Shown piece after piece: positions 10,631 through 24,523 of a stretch of 36,174 nucleotides of DNA. The notes beneath the pieces are model-generated. The model was given only the letters and a program-made list of their open reading frames with translations, was not told the DNA's origin and made no database searches. The position numbers and the translations under genes are program-made. Origin of the DNA: Intoshia linei (taxonomy: Eukaryota > Orthonectida > Rhopaluridae); the NCBI GenBank assembly GCA_001642005.1, contig LWCA01000263.1, forward strand, positions 1 through 36,174. The letters are read 5' to 3'. Within the stretch, counting starts at the first letter, position 1. Each line of letters opens with the position of its first letter.

Positions 10631-11669
10631 TTACAGTGCATGTAGCCTATGCTGACAAATCCAAATGTGAATAGAACAACTTTTTTGTTCTGTATTAATT
10701 ACATACCCGCTACAACCGCACTGGTATTGGTACTGAGTATTTTCTATTTGTGATAGCCTTTGAATGATTGTAGAGTTTTTTGAATTTTGCATGTTACAAT
10801 ATACTCCAACAATGTATTGATCCTATAAATAAAATTTGTTTGTCAATGTACTGCTTTATATTAAGGTACCTTTTTAAATTGCTTAGGTAACCACGACGTA
10901 AAAATATCCTTTTCTTGTATATATCCATTATAAAAAGATTCATTTTTATAGCAATGTGGTATCGTGTCTTTTAATTTATTTTGCTAATTAGACGAAATAA
11001 TAAATTTACTATAATTATAATTACTATATTATGTAAGTTATTGGTAATAATATTATATTTATCATTCAATGTTGACACAATATCATCCAATTTTAATTTT
11101 GCATTTTTCAATCGATATATTTCATTAGTCTAAAATGAAGCTAATTACATATGCAAATTTCTAAATATTCTTAGTAAAATTAAAATAACTAGAAAAAAAT
11201 ACAATATTTAAAAATGTTTGATTTTGTACACTGACACTTTTTTGGTAAATATCATTGAGACGGTTAATACTTTCAATCTAAAAAAATTAGAAAAATCTAA
11301 ACTCTTGATACATTGCTTGCATGATTGATAAAAATATTATCTAAATTGTAGCGATATTATCAACCCATAAAATGAAAAACCTATAATGGAATTGTAAATA
11401 AATATCCCAGAAAAGAGTAAACAAAATGAAAGTAATACAAGGAGAAAAAATTTGATACACATCTGATTTCGCTTAATTCCCTTCATTTTTAAATTCAAAT
11501 CAATATTGGAGGTTGGTAAAAAAGGAGGTTCACGTGGTTCATAAAGTACATTGAAACATTTGCTATAATTAATATAAAAAAGAAAAACATTAAAAACTTT
11601 GAATTTTCACTAGATTGTTTTACAACGTCCACTTTTTCGTCTGGGTATAAACTACGATCGTCAAACACC
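10631..11669 (-). CDS. Type II membrane protein with coiled-coil stalk and Cys-rich C-terminus, unrecognised
   Basis: Exons on the minus strand 11562-11381, 11340-11312, 11277-11203, 11129-11025, 10983-10870 and 10822-10631 close in frame (about 231 residues) through introns of 40, 34, 73, 41 and 47 nt. A tail rich in P and E (YEPREPPFLPTSN) is followed by basic KMKGIKRNQ and a 20-residue hydrophobic segment (FFLLVLLSFCLLFSGIFIY), then a coiled-coil-like region, then a domain with several cysteines (YCNMQNS...QYQCGCSGYVI...KSC) and stop at 10631-10633. Topology suggests N-in, C-out with a stalk, as in Golgi or cell-surface type II proteins. A further 5' exon probably lies near 11669-11611 (one frame reads VFDDRSLYPDEKVDVV), but its phase does not join cleanly. 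The start is unknown. Confidence 0.55.
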
Positions 11670-12136
11670 CTAAATTTTTAAATGAAAAATTAAATTGTTA
11701 CTTTACATTTCAAGTTAATTCATAATTACTCTCAAGCTAATTTTCTGAATTTTATTGTCGATAAAAATGTCATGGAATAGTGAGTATTTATTTCATAATT
11801 ATTCTGAAAGTAAATTTGACAAGTTGAATATTGCAATACAATTGTAAAATTCTGTTTAGTATTATATATTTTTTGTATGAAAATATTTAGGTAATATTTA
11901 TATGGATTTGAAATTCAAATTTTAAATTGATATACAACTTTTATTATGAATTTTAATTATAATAGTCACTTATCACAACTTATTAGAATTTCAAGAAATT
12001 AAAAACATTGACCAGTGACCAATATCTTGAAACATGTTCAATAATTTATTACAATTAGCACGTTGAGTTTATTTATATTTGCATTAAATTCTATGGAATT
12101 AATGTGTTTTCTGTTATAAACGAAAAAGATTTAAAA

Positions 12137-14682
12137 ATGAACAAGATACAGCATATGGTAAATAATGCGTACGATAAACTATTTATCAAAAATATGCAAG
12201 ATTTGGTCAGAGGTATACGTCTCTGTGATAACGAGGTTTTTACATTTAAAGTATTTTTTTCATTGATAAAATAGCAAGAATACATCTCTGAATGCTGTAC
12301 TGAAATCAGAAGCGAAATTAGAGTAAATGAAATGGAGACCAAATGTCTTGCTGTAGCTAAACTTATTTATGTAATTTTTAATTTCGAGATTTATTTTTAA
12401 TTTCATACATTTAGCTCAACATGTTAGGATATGACGTCAGTTGGGCTTCATTCGCTATTATTGAAGTGATGAGTTCAACTAAATACCGATACAAAAAAGT
12501 TGCATACTTGGCTTCATCCATTATTTTCCACGCGGACATTGAAGTTCTCATGCTCACTACAAATTTATTAAAAAAAGATCTCAATAGTCGATACGAGGAA
12601 GATATTTTTTTGGCTTTGGATGCCCTTTCAAATTTTGTTACTCTCGATATAGCTAGAGATATTTACCAAGATGTGCTGGCACGGCTCTCCTCGTCAAATG
12701 AAATTATTCGATGCAGAGCTACATTGGTTGTTTATAAGATATTTTTAAGCTATCCTGAAGCTCTACCACAATCCTTTGTTAGATTAAAATCTCTTTTACA
12801 CGATCCTTCTCATATTGTTCAATTGGCTGCAGTCAATGTAATGACAGAACTAGCTCGTTATAATCCTAAATCATATGTGGGATTAGCACCAATATTTTAT
12901 GATATATTGATAAAAACTTCATCAAATTGGTTGTCGATTAAAATTGTAAAATTTTTTGCATATGTGGCTCCATATCAACTAGTATTAGGGACTCGTATAA
13001 TAGAGCCTCTTACAAACTATATTCATACGACTAGTGCAGTTTCTTTGCTATATGAATGCGTTAAAGCAGTGTTGGCAATTCAAGAGCCCCTGTTCAAACA
13101 AAATTCTGATTTAAAAAAACTCAAACATGGCCGTTCGCATTATATTGATATTTGCATACAAAAACTAGTTGATTTAGTACAAGATACTGACCAAAATTTA
13201 AAGTATCTAGGTTTATATTCCATTAAAACTGCTCTGAAACTAAAACCTTCCTCCATTTCTCATTTAAACCATGTTTTTTTTGAATGCCTGGATGCAAAAG
13301 ATGTATCAATCCAATCCTGCGCTATAGACCTCTTGAAAACCATTGCTAAAAGAGACACTACAATGAACATTGTCAAAAAACTGTTTTTTAAACTGGAAAA
13401 CTCAGAAGGACTCGTTTTTCGAAATAAAATTTTTAATTCCATGATCGATATTTGCAAAGCAGACAATTATTCCAATATTTCTAATTTTGAATGGTATGTT
13501 GGTCTTTTGATTGATTTGGTGAGATTAGAAGGAAACAACCACGGAAAAACCCTGGCAAATTGTCTCATAGATCTAACCACTCGAGTTACTTCCATTCAAT
13601 TATTCACCGTAGAACAATGTTCTGTCATTATTGAGCACCCAAATGCTATTCTTGGTAAATTTGCCGATCCAAAGCAAATTTACAATTTTCTGAGCGCATC
13701 TGTATTCCTTGTTTCAGAATATTACGAATATTTATACGATCCCGTTTCCACTCTTACTTCTCTATTAAAAATGAAAATAAATTATCCAGACTGGACACAA
13801 ATAACTTATTTGCAAAGTATTTTCAAATTATATGCTAGAATTGTGTACAATTTCGAAATTTCATCTCTGGATTTAAAATCTGACCATAACTCGGATAATT
13901 CAGAGAAGGAATCACGCATCAAAACCGATTATCGTAGGAAATTTTATAAATCTATAAAACACAAAATGAGTACATTTTTTCAAAGCACCAGTATTGAATT
14001 AAAGGAGTTGGCCCAGGTTTATTCAAGTATTTTATCCATTTGTCATGATCAAATGGAGAATAAAAAAAACTTTGGATCAGATTTAATTGAACTATTTGAT
14101 GGACGATTGGAGCAAGTGGCACCCACTGCTCAAAAGAGAGTACCTATACCAGAATCAATAAATTTAAACAAATGGATTTATGCCCCACCAACATCTCCCA
14201 TTGCGAAAAGAAAAACTGAAAATAGTTATGGACTTTCCAAATCTTTATTGGATGATTTTAATGTAATTGAATTTCCAAGTCAAGAAACCGAACCGAAAGA
14301 ACATATAAAAAATAGTCATGTAAACTTGTTGACTGATGAAATTAATTCACAGCCACAATCTATACAAAAAGAACACTCTGATGGTTTAGCAACATCTATT
14401 AATTTACTCAATATCAATGTAATAAATGATTCTTTAAATATTACACGGAAAAATGAAACGTTTAAAAAAAAGAAACGAAATAAGCGCAAGACTAGTCGTA
14501 AACCAGAACCTTCAGTCCATGAATCATCCGAAAACTCACCCATATTACCTATGGTTGCTCCTTATACGGAACCTGATAATGGTAAAATACTAGATGAATC
14601 TGATGACGACGAACAAAAAAAGTTGCATAGAAATCTCAACTTTGAGTTAATGCCAAACCTCGAAATGCAAAAGGGAAAATAA
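12137..14682 (+). CDS. AP3D1: AP-3 complex delta subunit, 3 exons, shortened tail
   Basis: Large adaptin of the AP-3 coat, which sorts cargo from endosomes to lysosomes and lysosome-related organelles. Exons 12137-12235, 12275-12370 and 12415-14682 give 820 residues; introns are 39 and 44 nt. The N-terminus matches the family closely: KNMQDLVRGIR, then the YISECCTEIRSEI exon, then LNMLGYDVSWASFAIIEVMS (human LQMLGYDISWAAFNIIEVMS). The HEAT-type adaptin trunk continues with MLTTNLLKKDL, AAVNVMTELARYNPKSY and IIEPLTNYIHTTSAVSLLYE. After about residue 580 the chain becomes a polar linker with a lysine-rich patch (KKKKRNKRKTSRK) typical of AP-3 delta, and it ends there. The human protein has some 1150 residues, so the C-terminal appendage is absent or very reduced. 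The stop lies 46 bp from the convergent SAP18 stop. Confidence 0.96.
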
Positions 14683-14728
14683 ATAATTTATTTACCGTTG
14701 TTTTTAATAAATTTCAATATTGAAACTT

Positions 14729-15199
14729 TTACGAATATCTTCTGGATCCTCTTGGAGAAATTATTGCAACATCAATGTAGTCTCCAATAACAAAGTGCTT
14801 GGAACCTAATGTTACGTTGTCTTCGTTTGATGGTTTTGCTACGCAAGTCGAACCAATTGTTCGCATTCGAAAAGTAGGTTTAAAATTATCAGCATAAACT
14901 GATGAAAATTCTAAAACAGTTCCTTTCTTTCTGGAATCTTCATTAACTTCGCGTATTAATGCTGACAACTCTTTAAGTGTGGCGTCGTGCCATGTATAAA
15001 TCTGTAACTCATTCTTTGGAAATTCGTGTCGTGAGTACCTTTCCAAATCACTGTGTCTAGTATTCGACAAAAACAGTCGCAATAAAAAAGGACACACCTA
15101 AATTTAAATAAACCGGGGAACTAAAAATTTTTAAAATTGTACCTGCTCTCTATCTACAGTAATCGTTTTATCACGTCGAGATCTAGATTCGTATCCCAT
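14729..15199 (-). CDS. SAP18: SAP18, Sin3/ASAP complex ubiquitin-like subunit, 2 exons
   Basis: Small protein with a ubiquitin-like fold. It is found with the Sin3-HDAC corepressor and in the ASAP/PSAP complexes (with RNPS1 and Acinus/Pinin) that join the spliced mRNA machinery. Exon 1 is 15199-15143 (19 codons), exon 2 15097-14729, intron 45 nt; 141 residues against about 153 in human. Clear signatures are CPFLLRLFLSNTRHSDLERY, ELQIYTWHDATLKELSALI and KHFVIGDYIDVAI, matching human CPLLLRVF, ELQIYTWMDATLKELTSLV and QKFQIGDYLDIAI. It lies downstream of synaptotagmin on the same strand with 198 bp between them, and faces AP-3 delta tail-to-tail. Confidence 0.96.
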
Positions 15200-15397
15200 T
15201 CAGAATAATTTTAAAATAAACTTTTTAAATAAACCATGATAACAATTAAACAAACTATGGAGATAATAAAAAATTCAAATTTCAAAATTCGAAACAAATT
15301 TTATTTAAATTACACATCAAGTTTCTCACATTTTTGATATGAGTAGCAAATACGAATAAATGACAAGATATTGCTAGTATTGTGGTAAATTATCGAG

Positions 15398-16956
<1,559 letters not shown>

Positions 16957-16975
<19 letters not shown>

Positions 16976-16995
16976 TTTTATTCTCCCATTCAATG
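16957..16995 (-). promoter_or_regulatory. Perfect 12-bp hairpin enclosing the synaptotagmin start codon
   Basis: The arms CATTGAATGGGA (16957-16968) and TCCCATTCAATG (16984-16995) are exact reverse complements around a 15-nt loop. On the coding (minus) strand the proposed ATG lies in the loop. The 3' arm covers the rest of exon 1 and pairs with the first base of its 5' splice site. This could affect translation start or first-intron splicing; it could also be chance or a small palindromic insertion. Confidence 0.6.
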
Positions 16996-17570
16996 TATAA
17001 ATATTTAATAAAATAAACCAATGTTACATTTCCATATGGGGGTTAAATGGCAGACAAAATGGGGGAAATTAAATTAATTTCTATAAATAGTTAACTCATC
17101 TACAATTTAAATAAAAAGTTTAATGTGCAAAATGTGATTTTTGATAATTAAAAAAGACTTATGTAGTCTGTAATCTGGGCTGCATTCAACTGACGCCATA
17201 GAATAATCTTATTAGACTGTGAGTTTCTACATTTAATAAATTTAAAATTAAAAACACGCAAAGGTCAATAAATGAACAAAACCTTGGTAGTGTTTGATCG
17301 CTTGTCCATGGCGGGAGGTAGTTAGTTAAACATAAAACTGACTATACTCCTTATATATGTTTTCTCGATATTGATATTAAAAGTAAAATTTTCAATGTCG
17401 TAGAAATACAAAAAGGCCTATGGTAATGTCCTATTTGAAACCTGAATAGAAATATTGGACTATATGGAACAATTTCGTGATGAATTTTTTAATATGCACG
17501 CATATAATTTAATAAAATTTCCGATAATATTGGATATATTAATACAAATTTACTAATATTAGTTCCATAA

Positions 17571-17846
17571 CTAGTAAGAGTAGACTGGGAAGAAATCCTA
17601 ACGATTTGTAGTCAAGATACTTTACAAATATTGATTTTTGCATTTCTTTCTAGTTCAAAGACAAAAACTATTGGAAAACCCGTACTGAATATTGGTTTAA
17701 TGATCTTTTTCAATAAAATAATCAGAGATTCATTACATTTTGTTAACGAAAAGCATTGGTCAAAACGGCAATTATTTCAACGAAAGCTCAAAACATTTAA
17801 TAATTATTTTTATTGGATAACTACAACGGATAACCTTCACCCATAA
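17571..17846 (+). CDS. Possible last exon of an unrecognised plus-strand gene
   Basis: An open frame of 91 codons without a good ATG (first in-frame ATG near 17701) reads VDWEEILTICSQDTLQIL, then a hydrophobic and basic stretch with HWSKRQLFQRKLKTFNNY. It ends at TAA 17844-17846, 10 bp past the USP14 stop on the other strand. Another protein-like open piece lies just upstream at 17456-17562 (DYMEQFRDEFFNMHAYNL) in a different frame, and a possible short exon starts with ATG near 17271 (MNKTLVVFDRLSMAG). I could not join these pieces in phase and I do not recognise the product. Confidence 0.3.
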   Translation, partial: LVRVDWEEILTICSQDTLQILIFAFLSSSKTKTIGKPVLNIGLMIFFNKIIRDSLHFVNEKHWSKRQLFQRKLKTFNNYFYWITTTDNLHP

Positions 17847-20800
17847 TGAAATCTTCTAGTTGTTTGTTTCGATGCATATATCAGTGAGTACGCGCAATGC
17901 CAATCTCCTAATTATAACCAAATTATACATTTACGACAATTCTGGTTACCTCCGCCTGATAATTTCAAAATATCTTCATAATGAATTGCAGTTACACTGT
18001 CATCGTCCAATTTCACCCATGAGCCTGTATATACTGATTATATGCCTACAATAATTACCTTCATAAAATGTAACCCAACCGACGTAGTGACCACTATTAC
18101 TGGTTCTACCCTTATGAGTCAATACTGCAATTAATTCGTACATGCCACTATCGTTGGAACCACAATCTGTTTTCAGTATATAATTAAATTTATAAATCAG
18201 TACCGCCCTCAATCCAATGACTCTGGAATAGGCTAGATTGATCCAATTTTTGTCGACTGACGGTACCATCCATATTAGTCTTTTCCTTGCCTCTTTTCAA
18301 CTAAAATGTAAATTATATTTAAAAATAATTTTAAACAGTTTCATAAGTTTGGTATTGTTTTCTCAACGAATGTTTTCCAGTCACTCATGTTAATTTTTAA
18401 AAAATATTGACTGTGCCTGTAATAAAAAAATTCAGTAAAACAGTATCTGACAGGGAATAAACCGTCATATCAAAAATACTTTGATACTTTATTATTACTA
18501 CTTGGATTAAGAATTTAATCAATATTTTTGAAAGAATCCACGAAAATTATTTTAACGAAATGAGAGTATCACGATTCAGTGAAATATAAAAATTTTAAAC
18601 ATCTTGATGACCACCTAGAAAATACTTTCTTATTAATAGTTTAAATTTACCTTTTTTGCCATGTCAAACTCTCGATCATTTTCAAGATTAATCTCTCTTC
18701 TCTTGTCAAATTTTTTTTGCAAATCTGAGGTACACATATCATAAATATCAAGGTTCATTGAAAATTTTACATCCTATACAAAACACTAATAAATCTAAAC
18801 TAAAATTTATAATACCTTTAAAATTTTAGCATTAACAGATTTTTTATTTGCATTTTCTTTGAAATAAAACCGCATCATATTAATAACAAGATAACCGGGA
18901 GCTCTATTAATTTTACCCTAAATTCAAAAAAATTAATTTTAAAATGTAAATTATCATCCAAACCTCTTTTTTGTATTCAATGTTCTTGTTAAGTGTTTTA
19001 GACATTTTGGTTACTGTTTCATTCATACTCTACAAATTTAAATTTTAACAAAATAAAAACAAACCAAAGAGAGTCCGGATCCAATATATCTTACATCTAT
19101 ACAAATTGATTAATAGACTACTTTGCATTACCTTTGTTTATGAAACAAGATAATTGCAAAAATTCTTCCTTAGTTGTTTCAACTGGTTCATCTTTATGAT
19201 CTATAGCTTTACACCTAAAGTGGAAATAATAATAAATACATTACGTTTTTCGAATATAAATATGTTATGACTGTATGTTTCAAAAAATTCTAGGGTTTTT
19301 TTAATTTTTAAATAAAAGAGTAATTTGGGGTTTTCACAATAAAGATATACTTTTTTGAAAATAAAATTTATGATAATACTAATGATTTTAAAATCTGTAT
19401 CAGAGTATATATTTTTTTAAATTCTAGGACTTTTGATTTTTAAAAAAAAAGTATAATTGTGATTTTAACCGGGAAAAGGTAAGTTTCCGAGATTGAAATT
19501 TATTTTAATTTCTACCCGGAAAAATCTAACTTGGAATTTGTGTTTGTTAAAATTCTAGAGCTTTAGTTATTGAAAAAAAACTGCAACACACAGACAGAGA
19601 TTCAATTTTATATAAGGAATCCTGACTAGTAAAAAAATTAATCTTCATAAACTTTACAATTTCGTTTAAAAAAGAGTTAGAACATGATCGTCAAAATTGT
19701 CCGTGCGGACCACTGAGAGACACTGAAACATTGATATTAATTGGAAACGGTTCCTCGTCATTGGTTTAGAACAATTAAAACAATTTTAATGAGCTAGTAT
19801 TGTTTTAGAATGTATAAATTAAATTGAACCATATTTTTATTATTTTCTTTAAACATTCCAAGATTTTTTTAACAACACTTATGATCAATATAATATATTG
19901 ATTACGTTGAGCGGAAATTAAATTAACTTATAATTACGAGTTAAATGTACAATTAAAAAATTCATGTTAATGATTGACAACTAAATTATAAGTATTCATT
20001 AAGATTTATAACATATATCAGTGACAATTTTCGGGAAAATCCGAAAAATCTGGCAATTAGCAATTAGGCAAAAACCTATTGATTAAAAACGTGGTTTAAG
20101 GTTTCAAAAAATGTTTCCACTTGATGAGTAAAACACTATAATTAACATTTTCTTCAAAAATTAAAAACATATTTACATTTACACAGTAATAATACAACAC
20201 AACCTTACCGCATTGTCGATGATTATTTAAAAACATACGTTGAAATAATTTCTCCACGAAAGTAATCTTTTAATGTTAATTTTTTCAGTTCTTCATCCGT
20301 AAATGAAGTGTTACTGTTATAAATTTTTTTTACAGGTAGGTTGAATAATAGAGGTGTTATTTTTAGCCAAAATTCGTTCGCGTCCTATATAAATTTAAAA
20401 ATCAGTACAATTAAGTAAAACATGAATCAACAACCAACAGGTCGGTTCGTAATGTAAATTTGGTAAATAACATTTGATGTATGATGAAATTTTGATATTT
20501 AAGATGATTATATTAAATAGAAATCCCAAAATGTTAATCAAAGAATTGTCAATGTAAAAGTTTTCCACTAATTTTTAAAAATGTATAAAATAAAATAAAA
20601 TTTCTTTGCGGAGCACCTGAACTCTACACATGGCGCACCAGATAAGAAACACTGATCTAACTAATTGCATTAGATTGTAGTACAATGATGGCACCAACAT
20701 TTAATAACATTATGTAAATCAGATATGCAAAATAAACAAACGTAAAATGAGATTCAATACTAACTTAATAAATAAAAATAATTCATTATTATTATATATT

Positions 20801-23800
20801 TTTATCAATATTTAAGTGAATAACTCATTTGTAAAAATCAATTATTTTCAAAAGCAATTTCAAAAAAATATGCAAACAAAACTTATATTAATTTCTCGAT
20901 TATTATAAACAGATATTATCGATAAAATGTAATTTTGAAATATAAATGAGTTTTAACTTTAAATCAAATAAAATGAATAATTTTCCCATAACTAGTATCA
21001 ATAAATTACACATAAATTTTTAAAATACAATCTATATATCCTTTCAATTTAAAAATTGTTTTACATAAAACGTTCCACTACAATGCACTACATAATAGAG
21101 TTCTCACCACGGTTCAAAGTACAATTCGAACACGAACTGTGGAGCGTGTTGCAGAGTTATACCATATGTAAATATTTTAATTACATAATCAAGTGAATAA
21201 TTTCAAAGAGGTATTCTCAACCTTAGGAATTTAGAAATCATCTTATTTTCTAATTGAAATTATAATTTCCTCATACAATGTAACATTAAATACCTATTAC
21301 ATTCATCTAATTAAATCACAATTTGTATTAAATTATTAAAGATAATATATTAAAACTAGATTGACTGTTGTGTACTACCTACAAACAGCACCTAGCTCTG
21401 CCGAGGGAACATTTTTATTCTACCAAAAAAATAAATTCACGTTGAAAATCTAACTTAAAAATCCACTATTCACTATTATCCATAAACAAGTGGTTCCCAA
21501 ACTTGTTTCAGGTGGAACCATCATATGACATTACTATTGAAAATCTAACTTAAAAATCCTACTATTCACTATTATCAATTCTTTAAAGGAGCCAAACTTG
21601 TTTCAGGTGGAACCATAATATCACATTACTTTTTACTTTAAAGTGAATTAAAAAATTCCGAAAAAATGAATTATATAGATTTTCACCCATATTTCTTTAT
21701 TGGAAATGTGTAGACGTTCAATGCACTTTTTTTGAAATTTTAGAATCAATACAATAATACAGTAAAAAATTCTATTTTAGAAAAAAAGAAAATAAATAAA
21801 AATATTATTATTAGAAAAAGTAAAAGTCAACCTTAACAAGCAAAAAATTTGCTAAATTTAAAAAATTCTGTAAAATAGGACCTTTTACAATATCATAAAT
21901 TTTTATAATGTCCAAAACTAGATTAAAAAAATTTTTAATATGGGACACGGTTCAAAAAAGGTTTCAATGCCTGATTCAAACAAAACTCATTTCATCAAAC
22001 ATAAATATTTGAAATTTGAGAATACGGTTATATAGCAAAATGTTACTATCATATATGTGCCAGATTTGACAAGTAATCAAAATAAATCTGAGTAGTAGAA
22101 TTCTGCAACACGGTCCGAACCTTTGGATAAATTCTCAATATCTGGAAACTATGTAATAAATATTAAAAATTATCCTATAAAAATAAACAAAAATCACTCA
22201 AAGTTTTTATATAGTTTATTTAAATCTCACGGACTCCAGACATATAGTTTTGGACCCCAAGATGTGCAGGGACCCCAATCGGGAACCACTGATGTAAATA
22301 AATAAAAATTACTGATTTTTAAAATTTTATGACTGATTTAAAAAATTATCAGTCCAAATATATTTTTATCTACATATATTTATATTTATATCGAAATTTT
22401 TAATATTGCAAATTTTTATCCCAGATTGGGAAACACTGATGAATAAAAAATACCTGCTGCTGATAAACCTTCATTTCGTTTTTTACATTAAATTCTGGGT
22501 ACTTTGATCGTAAATTATTAACAAAAGAGGAAATATTTAATTTGGTTAAATTTAAATCATTTTGTTGTAATCCAAATACAATTTTAGTCATATCTAAAAC
22601 AAATTTTTACTAATTATTTTTAAAATTTACCTCTAATTAAAATATTGATTTCTGGTGCAGTAACTATTCCCATACTATAAATTGATGAATTAGATAAATT
22701 ACAAAAATAATACTCTGAAATTGTTACAAAAAGTTCTGGTACAGCAAGTAAACACTGTAGTGTGGCATTGATATAGCAAGTATTGCCGAAATTCGTGAAA
22801 CCCTTCTTAAGCATTAACTATATAAAAGTTAAAATTAATTAAAAATAAACAATATAAATATACCTCATCAGATTCATTAGTACTATCTACTTGATTAATT
22901 TTGTAAGTGTCTGTTTTGGGAGACAAATTATACTTTTTTTCAACCATTTCACGTTTAATCATACGCCTCTTGTAATCTTCATGAGTCAAATCAACTTCTT
23001 CTTCCACAACGGGAACGGATCCAATCATCATAATTGTTGTTCCCTATAAAATTTTCCAAATAAGAAAAAAATACAAATATTGACAATACAGGAAGTGGAG
23101 AAAAACTGTTTTCGGGCAGAAGAAAATTGTAGAGCTCCTCATACAAATTAAAAAATGTTTGGTTTCTCTATCCAATGTTTAATTCAGAGATGACCAAACT
23201 TTTTTCAACATCACCCTAATGTGGTAATAAATTTTACCCCATCATACGAAAATTTCCCAATATTACTTAATAATTTAGAATAACATTTCCGTTATCAACG
23301 GAGCTGTAATATGACTCTAGCCCTCTCCACAGCCCTGTGACAATATACTTACATTATTTAAGACGTCTTTCCATAAATCATCCTAAATTTTCAAAAGTTA
23401 TAAATTATTAAAAGTTTATTATTAAATTTAATTAACATAACATTGATATAGTAGTGACTAGTCTCAATTTTCTGAATTTTAGGGTTTGAAAAGGGTTAAC
23501 CTTTCTTACATATCGTTATATTGGATATCTGTAGGTAAAAAAAGTTTACAAAAAGGTATTGCATGTTTTATATTTTGTCAAGACTGTACACAATAAATCA
23601 TACTACTAAATGTTGCTAAATGTGATATATTCAATTTAATAGACCCACTCCACAATCTCTGAAAATGATTAGGTCATAGGGCACATGAACAAGTTTGTAC
23701 TGTATTTTTGTGGAGTTTGTTATTAAGCGTTAAAATTAAACCTTGACAAGTTTTCCACTGACAATCAGTTTTTGTCTGATGGGAGTAACACCCGTCATAC

Positions 23801-23961
23801 CAGCCAAAGTTTCTTGAAATGTGAGCAACGACTTTTCCATATTACATTCCACATTTTTAAACATCTTTTTACCCCATCTCACTTTAACTAAATAAAAATT
23901 TTCAGCATATATAATTTTACATTGCTTATTCTTAATTTGAATGAAAAATACCTTTAATCAT
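17837..23961 (-). CDS. USP14: USP14, proteasome-associated deubiquitinase, 16 exons
   Basis: Ubiquitin-specific protease that docks on the 26S proteasome and trims ubiquitin chains. Exons: 23961-23952, 23887-23742, 23382-23353, 23043-22864, 22817-22631, 22593-22454, 20384-20239, 19214-19132, 19096-19065, 19029-18964, 18917-18816, 18773-18651, 18300-18204, 18166-18059, 18024-17950, 17907-17837; 531 residues (human 494). The N-terminal ubiquitin-like domain has VRWGKKMF and TIMMIGS. The Cys box FTNFGNTCYINATLQC gives catalytic C136, the His box SGHYVGWV gives H474, and the acid is D490 in KLDDDSV; the end SGGGDWHCAYSLIY is standard. The coding part of the first exon is only 10 nt. Ten introns are 34-64 nt, the other five 309, 350, 359, 1024 and 2069 nt, and the largest carries transposon sequence. 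The start shares a 676-bp spacer with geminin. Confidence 0.95.
19250..19570. repeat. Diverged tandem repeat within a USP14 intron
   Basis: Three or more diverged units share a TTCTAG-G/A motif, an A-rich run and a GGGG/CCGG-TTTT motif at about 100-bp spacing: near 19288 (ATTCTAGGGTTTTTTTAATT), 19423 (ATTCTAGGACTTTTGATTTT) and 19551 (ATTCTAGAGCTTTAGTTATT). Similar phrases recur at 33110-33310, so it is part of a dispersed family. Confidence 0.5.
21440..22436. mobile_element. hAT-like element remnants in the largest USP14 intron
   Basis: A tandem duplication of about 95 bp is seen at 21443-21532 and 21539-21630; each begins GAAAATCTAACTTAAAAATC and contains CTTGTTTCAGGTGGAACC. The first copy holds AAGTGGTTCCCAAACTTG at 21489, a hAT-type terminal motif. 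Opposite-oriented ends occur at 22279 (CGGGAACCACTG) and 22423 (GATTGGGAAACACTG). I found no clean 8-bp target duplication, so the exact element limits are unsure. The piece at 21686-21745 recurs near 32751. Confidence 0.55.
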
Positions 23962-24400
23962 TATTGGATTATTTCAAATTTTAATTCAACTTTATTTAAA
24001 ATTAAAAATAATTTTTATGCAAAATATGCATTGTGTAGTTTTTTTTTGACAATTTACTAAAATGTTAAAATTGTGCGGAACTACGTATTGTTTGAATATG
24101 TAGTGATTTTCATGGTCTAATACAGTGACCAGTGGTCATCAAAAGTTTTGACTCGCTGATGAGGTGAAGCTTATGCAATAAGATAAATAAAAAAAAATCG
24201 CGGGTCGTTTGGCAGTTTGCGTTTTAATTTATTTCAATTTTAAGCAATTATAAAAATTATAATACTGCTATATACACGGCGCGTGTCAACGTTGACAATT
24301 AAATTCAACATTTGGGGACCATTGATAAATAGAAATCTTGCAATTGTGTCATTTTTTATCAAAGTTGGATAAATTTTATTTTATAAAAAATTTGTATCAT

Positions 24401-24418
24401 ATTTATGACGTCATAAAT
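24401..24418. promoter_or_regulatory. CRE-type palindrome (TGACGTCA core)
   Basis: An 18-bp perfect palindrome, ATTTATGACGTCATAAAT, has the full CREB/ATF consensus TGACGTCA at 24406-24413. It lies about 440 bp from the USP14 start and 220 bp from the geminin start. The match is exact; function is inferred. Confidence 0.55.
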
Positions 24419-24523
24419 TTTTAACCAATTTAGAATATTTACAATGCTAATAAACAATACTTAAAATTGAAATAAATAACAATTAATTTTAATATATTTT
24501 GAGTTTTGCTAAGCAAATATTAT

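Noticed and set aside
12091-12342. 83-codon minus-strand frame
   Set aside because: Lies exactly opposite the first two exons of AP-3 delta, which have clear family matches.
13260-14543. Two minus-strand frames inside AP-3 delta
   Set aside because: Antisense shadows of a strongly supported coding exon.
20600-20660. hAT-like right end (GCACCAGATAAGAAACACTG)
   Set aside because: Single end only in the window; no facing left end with matching flank.
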